Notes: generated by a model not told the origin, from the sequence alone. Positions 25,333-35,007 are shown, numbered from the stretch's first letter. The stretch is 64,000 nt of DNA from Lentimicrobiaceae bacterium (GCA_018001695.1 JAGNHN010000014.1:1-64000); one strand, 5' to 3'. Translations and numbers: made by a program.

Positions 25333-27684
25333 CTAATGAATCACCAGGATCTTACTGACCATCGTTTCGGAACCGTCCTCGTTGGTGATAAAGACAAGGT
25401 AAACCCCTGTACTGACCCGGTCACCCGCAAAGTTTTTTCCATGCCATATCGCCTGACCCCCTTCGGCACGGGTGCTGTAAACCAAAGCTCCTGAGATATC
25501 CGTGATCTTAACATCTGCATCCGTCACCAGCCCTTTGACGGCAATGGGGCCTTCATAACCTTCCCTCACCGGATTGGGATAAGCATACACATTCTCATTG
25601 ACTTCTCGGCCTGCGGTAGCAGTAGCTTTGTATGAAATTATGCCGGCATCGGTTCCAAAAAACACCTCCCCTGTCTCATGATTGATGGCAATATCGGTAA
25701 TGGTATTGGATAGCAACGGCGAATTGGTGGTGTTGAAATTCAGGATCTGCTGGGTTCCGTCGGGTGACATGAGGAATACTCCAGCACGGTCGGTTCCAAG
25801 CCATTTCCGGTTGGCGCCGTCGACTGCAATAGCTGTCACGGTTTCTTTTTCCAGCAACGGCTCCAGGTATCCGCCTTCCTCTACCAATACCTGCTGTGCG
25901 TCAAAATTATAACCACTGAAGACATTTTCTGGTGTATAAAAAATGGCAACGCCGGCATCTGTCCCAACCCATACCTCTCCATCCCGGTCCATGGCGATAG
26001 AGAAAACCCTGGATCCGGGAAGATTGCCTTTCCCGATTCCGGATGTCAGAATAGCGGCCTTATCATCAGAGGTTTGCGAAAGTGTTTGATTATCATTGAA
26101 TACCAACACTTTACTTCCACGCATCAAAGCCCATTTCTGCCCTATCCGGTCAATGATCAGCTTTCCTACCTCGACCTGCGTCGCTCCGAAGGCTAGGTTG
26201 CCCAGGGCAAACGATTGCCATTCTCCGTTGGGCTTCAATACAGAAAGAAGGTTGTTTGCACCCGAATTACTGGCCCATAGATTCCCCTGGCCATCGAAGG
26301 CAATGCCCCCGACCTTTATTTCTTCCAGTGCAATGGCACCGGGTGTCGACAGCGTAGAGTTGGACTTGTTATAAACATTGACAAGCTTGTTATTCCTGAA
26401 CTCATAAACACCTAGTCCCCAGGTCGCCACCATCACCCTGGCCGGGTTTCCGGGGTCCTGCACAGCCACCATCAGGTCATAGGTTGTGTCAAAAGCCGCC
26501 AGGTTGGTACGGTCCAGGGATGTCCACTTTTCCTGAGAAAACTGGCTCAGCGTGGCTGGTATATAATTGTTACCCCATTGCAGGTTCATGCCGCCTGGGA
26601 CTACCCATAAACTGTTATTTATCAATGACATGCCATAAACACCATTTGTGAACGGGCCGTCAGGTTTGATGATCTGAATACTCCAGGTATTCCAGTTACG
26701 AACCAGTCCCTGGTATCGGTCAGCTATCCAGAAGTGGTTGTCTTTATCCAGCACAACATCCAAAGGATAAGGCAGGAAACTGGTATCAGGCTGCAAATAT
26801 GTCCAGGTCCTCCCCAATACCTGAAACGCAGTATCATAGGTGGTGATGTCACCATTATTGACAACGATAAGCCGGTTGTCATGCGTCACCCTGATGGCAT
26901 TCTTTGTGTAAGCTTCGCTGTTGGGCATGACGTGCCAGTTCCCACCCGGCGCATCTCTGTAGAAGAGTGTGTCTTTGTTGAAAGCCGGGTTGGACTTATT
27001 GATAACCAGCCGGTTGTTGAATAAAGCAATCGCGTTGAAGGCGGATAATGGGCCTGGCATCTGATTATCCCGTTCCCAGGCCTGATAATCAGCCAGATTG
27101 GGATGATCGAGACGGGCTTTGTACAGCCCTTTTTCTGTGGCTGCGAAAAGATACTCTCCATCGCTGGTCATATCAAGCACATTTAGGGCGGTGCCATCCG
27201 GACCGATATAATAGGTATCCCTGATCTCCTCCCGGATCAGGTCCACGACAACGATGCCGAAGCCTGCACAGAGGTAGGCCAGTGGACCCCTGATCATGAT
27301 TCTGTTGATCGTTTTATTCCCTAGTATGGGCTTGCGTTTTATATCAGGAATATTTACCACCTTCCCGGGTCGAATCAGATCGATATTGGTATTGCTGTAA
27401 GCCACTACCAGCGTCTTGTATTCGTTGGAATAGCTGATGGAGCGAATGCCGAAATCTGATAGGGCATTGATTTTGGTCAACCGGTGTACACTATTGTCAC
27501 TTTTCTGATAATAGAAAAGGTTATAGGGTGTGGCGGCATAGATGCGGTCGCCGGCATCGGCAACACTGACAACATGATTATAGGGGAGATGATCCCGCCA
27601 CTGTCCGATGGCGATGCCCTGAGCCGGTGTAAACGCTGGTCCGTATAACAGAAAAACCAGCAAGAGTATTTTCAATAAGTTCAT
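25333..27684 (-). CDS. porZ: T9SS component PorZ-like two-propeller protein
   Basis: A 783-residue exported protein: signal peptide (LKILLLVFLLYGPAFTPAQG), two seven-bladed beta-propellers (first with WRDHLPYNHVVSVADAG, then NLFYYQKSDNSVHRLTK and IVVVDLIREEIRDTYYIG; second with GEVWVGTDAGVAIF and KWLGTDRAGVFLM), and a C-terminal T9SS sorting domain (VYAYPNPV, ending in SKILVIH). The domain order, length and first-propeller sequence match PorZ, a surface-exposed part of the type IX attachment complex. I start at 27684; the open frame to 27789 lacks signal-peptide character. In several Bacteroidota recO and porZ are adjacent; here lysS is on one side and two peptidase genes lie between them. 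Confidence 0.85.
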   Translation of the reverse strand: MNLLKILLLVFLLYGPAFTPAQGIAIGQWRDHLPYNHVVSVADAGDRIYAATPYNLFYYQKSDNSVHRLTKINALSDFGIRSISYSNEYKTLVVAYSNTNIDLIRPGKVVNIPDIKRKPILGNKTINRIMIRGPLAYLCAGFGIVVVDLIREEIRDTYYIGPDGTALNVLDMTSDGEYLFAATEKGLYKARLDHPNLADYQAWERDNQMPGPLSAFNAIALFNNRLVINKSNPAFNKDTLFYRDAPGGNWHVMPNSEAYTKNAIRVTHDNRLIVVNNGDITTYDTAFQVLGRTWTYLQPDTSFLPYPLDVVLDKDNHFWIADRYQGLVRNWNTWSIQIIKPDGPFTNGVYGMSLINNSLWVVPGGMNLQWGNNYIPATLSQFSQEKWTSLDRTNLAAFDTTYDLMVAVQDPGNPARVMVATWGLGVYEFRNNKLVNVYNKSNSTLSTPGAIALEEIKVGGIAFDGQGNLWASNSGANNLLSVLKPNGEWQSFALGNLAFGATQVEVGKLIIDRIGQKWALMRGSKVLVFNDNQTLSQTSDDKAAILTSGIGKGNLPGSRVFSIAMDRDGEVWVGTDAGVAIFYTPENVFSGYNFDAQQVLVEEGGYLEPLLEKETVTAIAVDGANRKWLGTDRAGVFLMSPDGTQQILNFNTTNSPLLSNTITDIAINHETGEVFFGTDAGIISYKATATAGREVNENVYAYPNPVREGYEGPIAVKGLVTDADVKITDISGALVYSTRAEGGQAIWHGKNFAGDRVSTGVYLVFITNEDGSETMVSKILVIH

Positions 27685-27935
27685 AGGCAAAAAAAAATTG
27701 AACCTGCAACTAAACTGGAATTCCTGAGAATTATTGCAGGCAACCCGCTTTCCGGCTGCAGGTCTCCCATTCTCAAAGATGGATGTCACTGCCTGGCCGG
27801 TTTTCCAAAGGTAAGACCTTCCACTTTCAACGCAGCTTCTTTTTCCTTTTCAGCATGAAAGATTTCCTAACTTAGTCGGCTGTTTCCGGCCACGGAAAGG
27901 TTCAGTTAACTCATCTTTAACCAATAGAAAGTACT

Positions 27936-29339
27936 ATGACACAAAAGGTACAGAAGCTGTTGTCTGAGTCAAAGGCAGCACGCTGGACAGCGCTGATTCT
28001 CGTCTCCCTGACGATGATGGCTGCCTATTTCTTCGTCGACATGATCGCGCCCCTGCAGACGCTGATGTTAAAGAACTACGCCTGGGAGCCGGATGTATAT
28101 GGCTTCTTTTCCGGATCGGAGTACATGTTAAATGTGCTTGGTTTTCTGATCATTTCCGGGATCATTCTGGACAAGATGGGAATACGCTTCACCGGAATGA
28201 CTGCCGCCACGACGATGTTACTGGGAGGATTGATAAAATACTATGGATTAACCCCTTACTTCAATGAAGGCGGCTTCGCATTTGATTTCTTCAATTCCTT
28301 CTGGCCCAATATGCCTGCATCCGCCAAGGTGGCCTCCATTGGATATGCCATTTTTGGTATTGGGGTGGAGATGGCTGGTATTACGGTATCCAAGACCATC
28401 GTGAAATGGTTTAAGGGCAAGGAGTTAGCCCTGGCGATGGGTATGGAGATGGCCACGGCACGTTTGGGCGCTTCAATCGCATTCTTCTTCTCGGCAGCCA
28501 TTGCCGGAGTAGGAACACCACAGGAAAACCCTCTGAACTCGATTTTCTTCGGGCTGTCCCTGCTGGCCATCGGTTTCCTGACATTCCTGGTGTACGTATT
28601 CATGGATGCCAAAATTGATAAACAAACAGCAGATGCCGGTGAAGAAGGCCCATCTGAAGAATTCCGGCTGAGTGATATTGGAAAGATATTGACAAACAAA
28701 GGTTTCTTGCTCATTTCACTGCTTTGTGTGCTCTTTTATTCCGGCGTTTTCCCCTTCCTGAAGTATGCTGTAAATATGATGGAGAACAAGCTCGATATCT
28801 CCGGGGCTACAGGTGGTTACATTGCTGGTTTGCTCCCGGTAGGCACCATCATACTTACGCCACTGATCGGATATTTCCTGGACACCAAAGGCAAAGGTGC
28901 AACCCTGATGATCTTTGGTGCGGCCCTGCTGACCTTAGCACATTTGACCTTTGCGCTGGTTCCGTTAAACATGGCCCTGGCCATCGTCTCTATCGTTGTA
29001 CTGGGGGTGGCTTTCTCGCTGGTTCCCGCGTCGATGTGGCCTTCGGTTCCGAAAATTGTGGAAGACCGTTATCTCGGCTCTGCCTATGCCCTGGTTTTCT
29101 GGATCCAGAACATCGGTCTGATGTTCTTTCCCTGGCTCATCGGCGTGGTGCTGAAGGCACTGAATCCCGGTGTTGCTGAGAGAATACAGGCAGGTGATGC
29201 AACCGCATTCTATGATTATACCGGCCCTATGCTCATTTTTGCCGGATTGGGGATGTCCGCGATTTTCCTGGCCTTCCTGCTCAAACGGGAAGACAGGAAG
29301 AAGGGTTATGGACTGGAGGCTCCTAACAAGCAGAAATAA
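27936..29339 (+). CDS. Major facilitator superfamily transporter
   Basis: A 467-residue inner-membrane protein with about 12 helices, the first at about 17-35 (ALILVSLTMMAAYFFVDMI). MFS character appears in ILDKMGIRFTGMTAATTMLLGG (loop 2-3) and the symmetric loop FLDTKGKGATLMIFG in the second half, with a long cytosolic central loop (KIDKQTADAGEEGPSEEFRL). The substrate is not evident. It is transcribed alone and followed by a strong hairpin terminator. Confidence 0.9.
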   Translation: MTQKVQKLLSESKAARWTALILVSLTMMAAYFFVDMIAPLQTLMLKNYAWEPDVYGFFSGSEYMLNVLGFLIISGIILDKMGIRFTGMTAATTMLLGGLIKYYGLTPYFNEGGFAFDFFNSFWPNMPASAKVASIGYAIFGIGVEMAGITVSKTIVKWFKGKELALAMGMEMATARLGASIAFFFSAAIAGVGTPQENPLNSIFFGLSLLAIGFLTFLVYVFMDAKIDKQTADAGEEGPSEEFRLSDIGKILTNKGFLLISLLCVLFYSGVFPFLKYAVNMMENKLDISGATGGYIAGLLPVGTIILTPLIGYFLDTKGKGATLMIFGAALLTLAHLTFALVPLNMALAIVSIVVLGVAFSLVPASMWPSVPKIVEDRYLGSAYALVFWIQNIGLMFFPWLIGVVLKALNPGVAERIQAGDATAFYDYTGPMLIFAGLGMSAIFLAFLLKREDRKKGYGLEAPNKQK

Positions 29340-29358
29340 CAAGGTATTGATAAAGACG

Positions 29359-29392
29359 AAGCCGCCGCAACCCAGGTTGCGGCGGCTTTCTT
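29359..29392 (+). terminator. Terminator between the MFS gene and tRNA-Phe
   Basis: A very strong GC stem (AAGCCGCCGCAACC / GGTTGCGGCGGCTT) followed by TTCTTC. Because tRNA-Phe converges from the other side, the hairpin may terminate both transcripts; on the minus strand it is followed by a weaker T-rich stretch. Confidence 0.88.
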
Positions 29393-29400
29393 CTGCCCGG

Positions 29401-29473
<73 letters not shown>

Positions 29474-29490
29474 TTTTTGTTTCGGGACGG

Positions 29491-29521
29491 CAAAGATAAG
29501 CCCAATTTTCGGGGCAACAAA
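29491..29521 (-). promoter_or_regulatory. Promoter of tRNA-Phe, Bacteroidota type
   Basis: On the minus strand: -33 TTTG (29521-29518), a 19-base spacer, then -7 TATCTTTG (29498-29491). This matches the TTTG/TAnnTTTG consensus fully. The predicted start of transcription lies about ten bases before the mature tRNA 5' end. Confidence 0.75.
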
Positions 29522-29552
29522 ATTTTTTACCCCTTTCTCTGTTCTAAAGTTC

Positions 29553-29560
29553 TAATTTTG
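29553..29560 (+). promoter_or_regulatory. -7 element of coaX
   Basis: TAATTTTG matches TAnnTTTG and ends only 6 bases before the coaX ATG at 29567, implying an extremely short or absent leader. It rules out the longer upstream reading frame (from 29447), which also runs through the tRNA gene. Confidence 0.45.
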
Positions 29561-29566
29561 GCGCTT

Positions 29567-30316
29567 ATGCATGATGAGGGTCAATACCTTGCCATTGATA
29601 TTGGCAACCAACGCGGGAAGGCTGTGCTTTTTGAAGGTGCCGTCATCCGTGAGCGTATGGTATTCGCCTCATCAGATCCTTCTCCGCTGGTGTCCAGGAT
29701 GAAAGAATGGCCGGAGATACCGCCTGTGGCCATCAGCATGGTCAGTCGTCCGGGCGATCCCTTGCTGCCTTTTCTAGAGCAAAACACCCACCTACTGCAG
29801 GTGAACGGACGCACCAATGTTCCCCTGGCCATAGGTTATCACACTCCGGATACCCTGGGCGCTGACAGGCTGGCCGCAGCTTGCGGAGCCTTCTCCCGCT
29901 TCCCGGACCGCAATCTGCTAGTCATCGATGCCGGAACCTGCATCACCATAGATATTGTGGATGAATCGGGTACCTTCCTGGGAGGAAGTATTTCTCCAGG
30001 CCTTGCCATGCGTGCCCGGGCCATGCATTCCTTCACCGAAAGATTACCTTTGGTTGATGCAACATCAGACTATTCCCTTGTTGGTAAGGATACCCAGACA
30101 TCCCTGGGTAGCGGAGCACTCATGGGCATAGTCACCGAAATCGAAGGCAGGATCAACAGACTAAACAATGATTTTCCCGGCTTATTGGTGGTCATGACCG
30201 GCGGTGATGTCTTGACCTTGTGTAAGAAAATAAATTTTAACATATTTGTCATGCCCGACCTGGTTTGCTGGGGCTTGAGGGCGATTCTACTTCACCATGA
30301 AATTATTCAGAATTAG
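29567..30316 (+). CDS. coaX: Type III pantothenate kinase
   Basis: A 249-residue cytosolic kinase of the ASKHA fold performing the first step of coenzyme A synthesis. Signatures: the phosphate-1 motif AIDIGNQRGKAV, GADRLAAACGAF, VIDAGTCITIDIV and GGSISPGLAMRARAMHSFTERLP, and the adenosine motif TGGDV. The start at 29567 is supported by the promoter element and homology to the N-terminal strand. Its 3' end overlaps the next gene by 20 bases. Type III kinases are not feedback-inhibited by CoA and often need K+ or NH4+. Confidence 0.97.
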   Translation: MHDEGQYLAIDIGNQRGKAVLFEGAVIRERMVFASSDPSPLVSRMKEWPEIPPVAISMVSRPGDPLLPFLEQNTHLLQVNGRTNVPLAIGYHTPDTLGADRLAAACGAFSRFPDRNLLVIDAGTCITIDIVDESGTFLGGSISPGLAMRARAMHSFTERLPLVDATSDYSLVGKDTQTSLGSGALMGIVTEIEGRINRLNNDFPGLLVVMTGGDVLTLCKKINFNIFVMPDLVCWGLRAILLHHEIIQN

Positions 30317-31586
30317 CACCTTATTTCTGCTGGGACTGGTATTTGCCAGCAATTCTGCGATTTGGGCCCAGACGCAAACCCGGATAAGTTCCCCTTATTC
30401 CAGATTTGGAATCGGAGACTTATACAGAATCAGCAATCCACGGTTTATGGGTGCTGGAGGATACAGCCTCGGACTGAGAGATCCCGGGACCATCAACTAC
30501 CAGAATCCAGCCTCCTATACCTCCCTTGATACCCTTTCCTTCGTGTTTGAAGGAGGGATTCTTGACCAATACTTCACCATCAAATCAACCCAGGCTTCGG
30601 CTTCCAATAATTATATCACCCTCGGTTACCTGAATTTTGGCATTCCCGTCACCCGCTGGTGGAAAACCAGTTTTGGGCTGCTCCCCTTTAGCAATGTCGG
30701 TTATAATATTTCCGATGATGATGTGATCGATAATATTGGTCCGGTATCATACCTGTATGAAGGCTCTGGCGGGATTAACCAACTCTACTGGGGCCACGGT
30801 TTTAGCATAACACCCAGGCTTAGTGCAGGTTTTAATGCCGCTTACCTTTTTGGCACCCTGGATAAGCGCCGGAGCGCCATCTTTCCGGATACCTCCTATA
30901 GTTTCAACCTGCGGTTTATCGATCAGGATATATACCACGATGTCCTGCTCACCTTCGGACTGCAATATGATCATCTCCTGCGCAATAATCACTACCTGCG
31001 GGTCGGAGCTATTTATGGTCATAAAACCAATATCCGGAGCACCAATGACCAGATTGCCTACACCTTTGCCAAGGGAAGTACCGGTATTGAATTTCCAAAG
31101 GACACCATCGTTCAGACCTCCGGAGAAAAAGGTGATGTCGTTTTTCCGCAGCGCTTCGGCATGGGACTGACCATCGGAAAACAGAACCGATGGGAAGCAG
31201 GTATGGACTACCAATGGCAGCGCTGGGAGACCTATGCCGCTCATGGCATCAGGGATTCACTTCGTAACAGTGCCCAAATCTCAGCCGGTGTTCAGTTCAT
31301 CCCCGACTATGCATCCGTCTCAAATTATTGGGAGAAAATCACTTACCGCTTTGGATTACGTTATGAATCTACATATCTCGAATTAAAAGAAAATCAACTT
31401 TCAGAAGTTGGCATAAGTTTTGGATTAGGTTTACCGCTGAGACGTTCCCGCTCAACCCTGAATGTGGGCATGGAATTCGGCAGAAGGGGAACAACAGCCG
31501 ATAATCTGATACAGCAAAACTTTGTCAGGTTCTCATTCGGGGTATCTGTTTACGAGCGATGGTTTGTCAAGCGCAGATATGATTAA
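30297..31586 (+). CDS. Outer-membrane beta-barrel protein
   Basis: A 429-residue exported protein with a signal peptide (LFLLGLVFASNSAIWAQ). The mature part starts with RISSPYSRFGIGDLYRISNPRFMGAGGYSLGLRDP, the usual N-terminus of a Bacteroidota FadL-like/PorP-like outer-membrane protein family, and contains alternating aromatic beta-strands to the end (SFGVSVYERWFVKRRYD). The ligand is unknown. It overlaps coaX and is followed after 14 bases by the TPR genes, a gene order that occurs together with lptC and CNNM genes, so a role in envelope biogenesis is likely but inferred. Confidence 0.86.
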   Translation: MKLFRISTLFLLGLVFASNSAIWAQTQTRISSPYSRFGIGDLYRISNPRFMGAGGYSLGLRDPGTINYQNPASYTSLDTLSFVFEGGILDQYFTIKSTQASASNNYITLGYLNFGIPVTRWWKTSFGLLPFSNVGYNISDDDVIDNIGPVSYLYEGSGGINQLYWGHGFSITPRLSAGFNAAYLFGTLDKRRSAIFPDTSYSFNLRFIDQDIYHDVLLTFGLQYDHLLRNNHYLRVGAIYGHKTNIRSTNDQIAYTFAKGSTGIEFPKDTIVQTSGEKGDVVFPQRFGMGLTIGKQNRWEAGMDYQWQRWETYAAHGIRDSLRNSAQISAGVQFIPDYASVSNYWEKITYRFGLRYESTYLELKENQLSEVGISFGLGLPLRRSRSTLNVGMEFGRRGTTADNLIQQNFVRFSFGVSVYERWFVKRRYD

Positions 31587-31600
31587 CGAGGGATAGAGAG

Positions 31601-32959
31601 ATGAAAACAGTGAAAAGTATCAAATGGGCCATCCTGCTTGCGATGGCAGCCATGGTGGGGACCTTCTCTGCCACAGGCCAGACTGAAAACCAGGATATGG
31701 GACCGCGCTATGGAGAGGATAGCGCTACCTGCGTCATGAACATCTCCCTATACCGGGAGTTCTTTAAGCAATGGCGGTCTTCAAACTACCAGAGCAATAC
31801 CGTTCTGGATGCTTTCAGGCCTTGGAGATGGGTCATTCTCAACTGTCCAAGAGGAACGCAAAACGCATATATAGACGGACCCAAGATCATGGAATACATG
31901 ATCAACAATGCTGAAAACACAGCCTTACGCGAAAAGTATATCGACACCCTGATGATGGTTTACGATCAGCGCATCAAGTATTTTGGCAATGAGGGATTTG
32001 TGCTGGGGCGTAAAGGAGTGGATCTTTTCCAATTTAGGCCTTCTGCTGCCAAAGATGTCTATAACATCCTGAAGCGCAGTATCGAATTAGAAGGAATGGA
32101 ATCTCCTTCTGCTGTTTTGGTCTATTATTTCAGGGCTGCCGTGACCATGGTTGAAAAAGGCGAAGCTGAGAAATCATTGGTGATGGACACCTATAATGAT
32201 ATCAGCGATATCCTTGACTGGAATGCTGTCAACCACCCTGAAAGGGCTGAAAACTATGAAAGTGCCCGCAATAACATTGAGCTGGCGTTCCAACCTTATG
32301 CCAGTTGTGAAGACCTCATCGCCGTCTTTACCGACAAGATGAAGGCCAACCCCAATGACCCGGTCCTGCTCAAAAAGATCGGAACCATGATGGAACGGAA
32401 AGGTTGTACTGACAGTGACCTGTATTTCGAAGCCTCCGTCCAGCTCTATGAGATTGAACCCAGCCCTGAATCTGCTTTCCAGATAGGAAAAATGTATTAT
32501 AAGAGGGAAAATTACGGAAAATCAGCACAATACCTGGTTCAGGCTGAAGGGATGAGCAACCAGAACACCGTTGCAGATGCCATGCTCTTGCTTGCCAATG
32601 CGTATTTCAACATGAAGCAGTATCAGAACGCCCGCAGTGCTGCCCAAAAGGCCCTGAAAGCGAAGCCTGAAGACGGCCGGCCTTATATGCTTATCGGTGA
32701 CCTTTATGCTGCCAGCGCATCCGAATGCGGCGACAACAAACTCACAGTACGTGTTGCCTTCTGGGCCGCTGTTGACAAGTATTACCAGGCCAAATCAACG
32801 GATCCCTCCCTTGAAACAGAAGCCAATGCCAAAATCAATACCTATTCTGCTTACTTTCCACCGGCAGCAGATATCTTCTTCTACGAGCTGACAGAAGGTC
32901 AAAGCTATACAGTAGGCTGCTGGATCAACGAAACAACCAGGGTGAGGGCACTGAAATAG
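31601..32959 (+). CDS. Exported TPR protein, first tandem copy
   Basis: A 452-residue protein with signal peptide (AILLAMAAMVGTFSATGQ) and tetratricopeptide-like helices, clearest at 310-380 (AFQIGKMYYKRENYGKSAQYL, ADAMLLLANAYFNMKQYQNARSAAQKALK). Conserved blocks shared with the next gene include RYGEDSATCVMNISLYREF, DQRIKYFGNEGFVLGRKGVDL and the ending EGQSYTVGCWINETT. The protein presumably scaffolds periplasmic envelope factors; no enzymatic motif is seen. A terminator follows, so the two copies are separately transcribed. Confidence 0.88.
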   Translation: MKTVKSIKWAILLAMAAMVGTFSATGQTENQDMGPRYGEDSATCVMNISLYREFFKQWRSSNYQSNTVLDAFRPWRWVILNCPRGTQNAYIDGPKIMEYMINNAENTALREKYIDTLMMVYDQRIKYFGNEGFVLGRKGVDLFQFRPSAAKDVYNILKRSIELEGMESPSAVLVYYFRAAVTMVEKGEAEKSLVMDTYNDISDILDWNAVNHPERAENYESARNNIELAFQPYASCEDLIAVFTDKMKANPNDPVLLKKIGTMMERKGCTDSDLYFEASVQLYEIEPSPESAFQIGKMYYKRENYGKSAQYLVQAEGMSNQNTVADAMLLLANAYFNMKQYQNARSAAQKALKAKPEDGRPYMLIGDLYAASASECGDNKLTVRVAFWAAVDKYYQAKSTDPSLETEANAKINTYSAYFPPAADIFFYELTEGQSYTVGCWINETTRVRALK

Positions 32960-33009
32960 CCGGTTATTCCGGACCATTGCAGGAGTGTAAACTGATTAAG
33001 AAAAGGTTA

Positions 33010-33044
33010 AGCATGGTCCAAATCCACAAGGCCATGCTTTTTTT
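33010..33044 (+). terminator. Terminator between the TPR paralogues
   Basis: Stem AGCATGG-T-CC / GGCCATGCT with one bulged T, a 10-base loop and seven Ts. It lies 51 bases after the first TPR gene. Confidence 0.85.
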
Positions 33045-33045
33045 G

Positions 33046-33053
33046 TATTTTTG
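33046..33053 (+). promoter_or_regulatory. -7 element of the second TPR gene
   Basis: TATTTTTG fits TAnnTTTG, directly after the terminator, with the ATG 36 bases downstream. No -33 box is clear because the preceding bases belong to the hairpin. Confidence 0.42.
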
Positions 33054-33088
33054 CCGTTAATATCAATTCAGAAGCAATAGATCGCGAA

Positions 33089-34414
33089 ATGATGAAGAAA
33101 TGGATGGTTCTTTTTGTTGTGACTGCCTCGCTGATGAGCAATGTGGTCATGGCACAGCGTTATGGTGAGGACAGCATGGCCTGTATCACCAATCTTTCCC
33201 TGTATATAGAAGATTATAAACTCTACAGAGAAGGTACCGGCAGCGCGGAATCGGTCGAGAATATGATCGAAGCATGGGGCTGGGTATTCAGAAACTGCCC
33301 GCAGGCAACTGAGAATATTTATGTTGATGGATCCACCATCATGGACCTGAAAATTGAACGTGCCAAAGACGAGAAGCTTAAAGCCAGGCTGATCGACACC
33401 CTTATGATGATGTATGATCAGCGCATCAAATACTTTGGCAAGGAAGGATTCGTGCTGGGGCGTAAAGGCGTAGACCTATACGTGAAAGCTCCGGAACGAT
33501 ATGCTGAAGCATTTGCAATCCTGAAAAAATCCATCGATCTGGAGAAATCCAATTCGAGCAATGCTGTCCTGGTATATTATTTCAGGCTGGCTGCAAAAAT
33601 GGCCTCGGCCGGAAAGATTGAAAAATCTGCTGTTGTAGATGCTTATGACCTGGTCATCAATATTCTCGAGCAGAATCTGCAGAATGAACCTGCCAAAGCC
33701 GCCGGCTTTGAAACTGCTATCCGGAATGTCGAGCTGACTTTTGAGCCGTATGCAAGCTGCACAGACCTGGTGGGTATCTACCAGGGAAAGATTGACAAAG
33801 CTGCACAGGATGCTGAAGCGTTGAGAAAAATCATCCGCGTGCTGGATAAAAAGAATTGTGTCGACAATGATGTGTATTTCAAAGCCAATGAGGACCTTTT
33901 TAAGCTGGAACCCATCCCTGCTTCGGCCTACCTTATCGGGAAGATGTACCTGCGCCGCAATGATTATGCCCAGGCTGCCGAATACCTGAGCAAGGGAACC
34001 AGCATGGAAAATACCATCGACCGTGCCGATTGCCATCTGCTGCTGGCCCATGCGCTTGTCAATCTCAGGAACTTTCAGCGCGCAAGAACTTCAGCCCTGG
34101 CTGCTGCCGATCTCAGACCCAGCGACGGCAGACCCTATCTCCTGATCGGAGATATGTATGCCATTACTGCCCCGGATTGCGGCGATAACAAACTGACCAA
34201 ACGCGTAGCCTATTGGGCCGCAGTCGACAAATACATCAGGGCAAAAACCATCGATCCAAGCCTGGAGAAAGAGGCCAATGAAAAGATCGCTACCTATTCC
34301 AGGTATTTCCCGGTGAAAGAGGATGTTTTCTTCTATGAACTCAGTGAGGGACAATCATATACGGTTGGTTGCTGGATCAATGAAACCACGACAGTCAGGG
34401 CACTCAGACAATAA
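33089..34414 (+). CDS. Exported TPR protein, second tandem copy
   Basis: A 441-residue paralogue of the preceding gene, with a signal peptide (VLFVVTASLMSNVVMAQ) followed at once by RYGEDSMACITNLSLYIEDYKLY. TPR helices are visible around 285-370 (AYLIGKMYLRRNDYAQAAEYL, CHLLLAHALVNLRNFQRAR). The C-terminus EGQSYTVGCWINETTTVRAL is almost identical to that of the first copy, so this block is under strong constraint. The ATG is doubled (33089 and 33092). Its last 35 bases overlap lptC, implying coupling with lipopolysaccharide transport. Confidence 0.88.
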   Translation: MMKKWMVLFVVTASLMSNVVMAQRYGEDSMACITNLSLYIEDYKLYREGTGSAESVENMIEAWGWVFRNCPQATENIYVDGSTIMDLKIERAKDEKLKARLIDTLMMMYDQRIKYFGKEGFVLGRKGVDLYVKAPERYAEAFAILKKSIDLEKSNSSNAVLVYYFRLAAKMASAGKIEKSAVVDAYDLVINILEQNLQNEPAKAAGFETAIRNVELTFEPYASCTDLVGIYQGKIDKAAQDAEALRKIIRVLDKKNCVDNDVYFKANEDLFKLEPIPASAYLIGKMYLRRNDYAQAAEYLSKGTSMENTIDRADCHLLLAHALVNLRNFQRARTSALAAADLRPSDGRPYLLIGDMYAITAPDCGDNKLTKRVAYWAAVDKYIRAKTIDPSLEKEANEKIATYSRYFPVKEDVFFYELSEGQSYTVGCWINETTTVRALRQ

Positions 34415-34991
34415 TACCGGCTTGCATAAATTTCGGGTACTTTTTGGAGTGATTCCGGTGATGACCCTCCTCCTGGGTTTGATATTCATTTCCTGTGAAA
34501 ATGATATGCAGACCATTCAGGAGCTTACCGCAAGAGATACTTTACCGGAGGAAATGGCCATGGATATCCAGCTTATTTACAGCGACTCAGGCCGGATCCG
34601 GGCCATGCTGACCAGCCCCTTACTGCTGCGCTATCAGGACGAACAACCCAGGCTGGAATTCCCCGACGGTATCTATGTCGTGTTTTATGATTCTCTGATG
34701 AACATCCGGTCGGATATCCGCGCCAACCGGGCCGTTTCCTGGCTGAATACATCCATTATGGAAGGCCATGGAGATGTTGTGGTGAATAATTACTACCGGT
34801 CCGAAAAGATCAACACAGAGCATATGATCTGGAGCCAGAATGAGCACCGGATTTACGGCCATACCTTCGTTAAGATCACAACACCTGATAAAGTCCTTTA
34901 CGGAGATGAAGGATTCGAAGCCGATGAGAACCTGGATCGCTGGACCATCCGCAAACCCAGGGGAAGCTTTGTCATTCCTGATGATGAATAA
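34380..34991 (+). CDS. lptC: LPS export protein LptC
   Basis: About 203 residues: membrane anchor or lipoprotein signal (VIPVMTLLLGLIFISCEND), then a beta-jellyroll with typical LptC strands (LIYSDSGRIRAMLTSPLLLRYQ, LEFPDGIYVVFYDS, IRANRAVSW, HMIWSQNEHRIYGHTFVKITTP, GEGFEAD-like YGDEGFEADENLDRW). LptC passes lipopolysaccharide from the LptBFG transporter to the periplasmic bridge. I begin at the methionine at 34380 because the frame upstream lies inside the TPR gene. The cysteine in ISCEN suggests a lipoprotein, common for LptC in this phylum. Confidence 0.88.
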   Translation: MKPRQSGHSDNNTGLHKFRVLFGVIPVMTLLLGLIFISCENDMQTIQELTARDTLPEEMAMDIQLIYSDSGRIRAMLTSPLLLRYQDEQPRLEFPDGIYVVFYDSLMNIRSDIRANRAVSWLNTSIMEGHGDVVVNNYYRSEKINTEHMIWSQNEHRIYGHTFVKITTPDKVLYGDEGFEADENLDRWTIRKPRGSFVIPDDE

Positions 34992-34999
34992 TTTTGACC

Positions 35000-35007
35000 T
35001 ACCTTTG
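35000..35007 (+). promoter_or_regulatory. -7 element of the CNNM-type gene
   Basis: TACCTTTG matches TAnnTTTG and ends 14 bases before the ATG at 35022. No -33 TTTG at the usual spacing. Confidence 0.4.
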
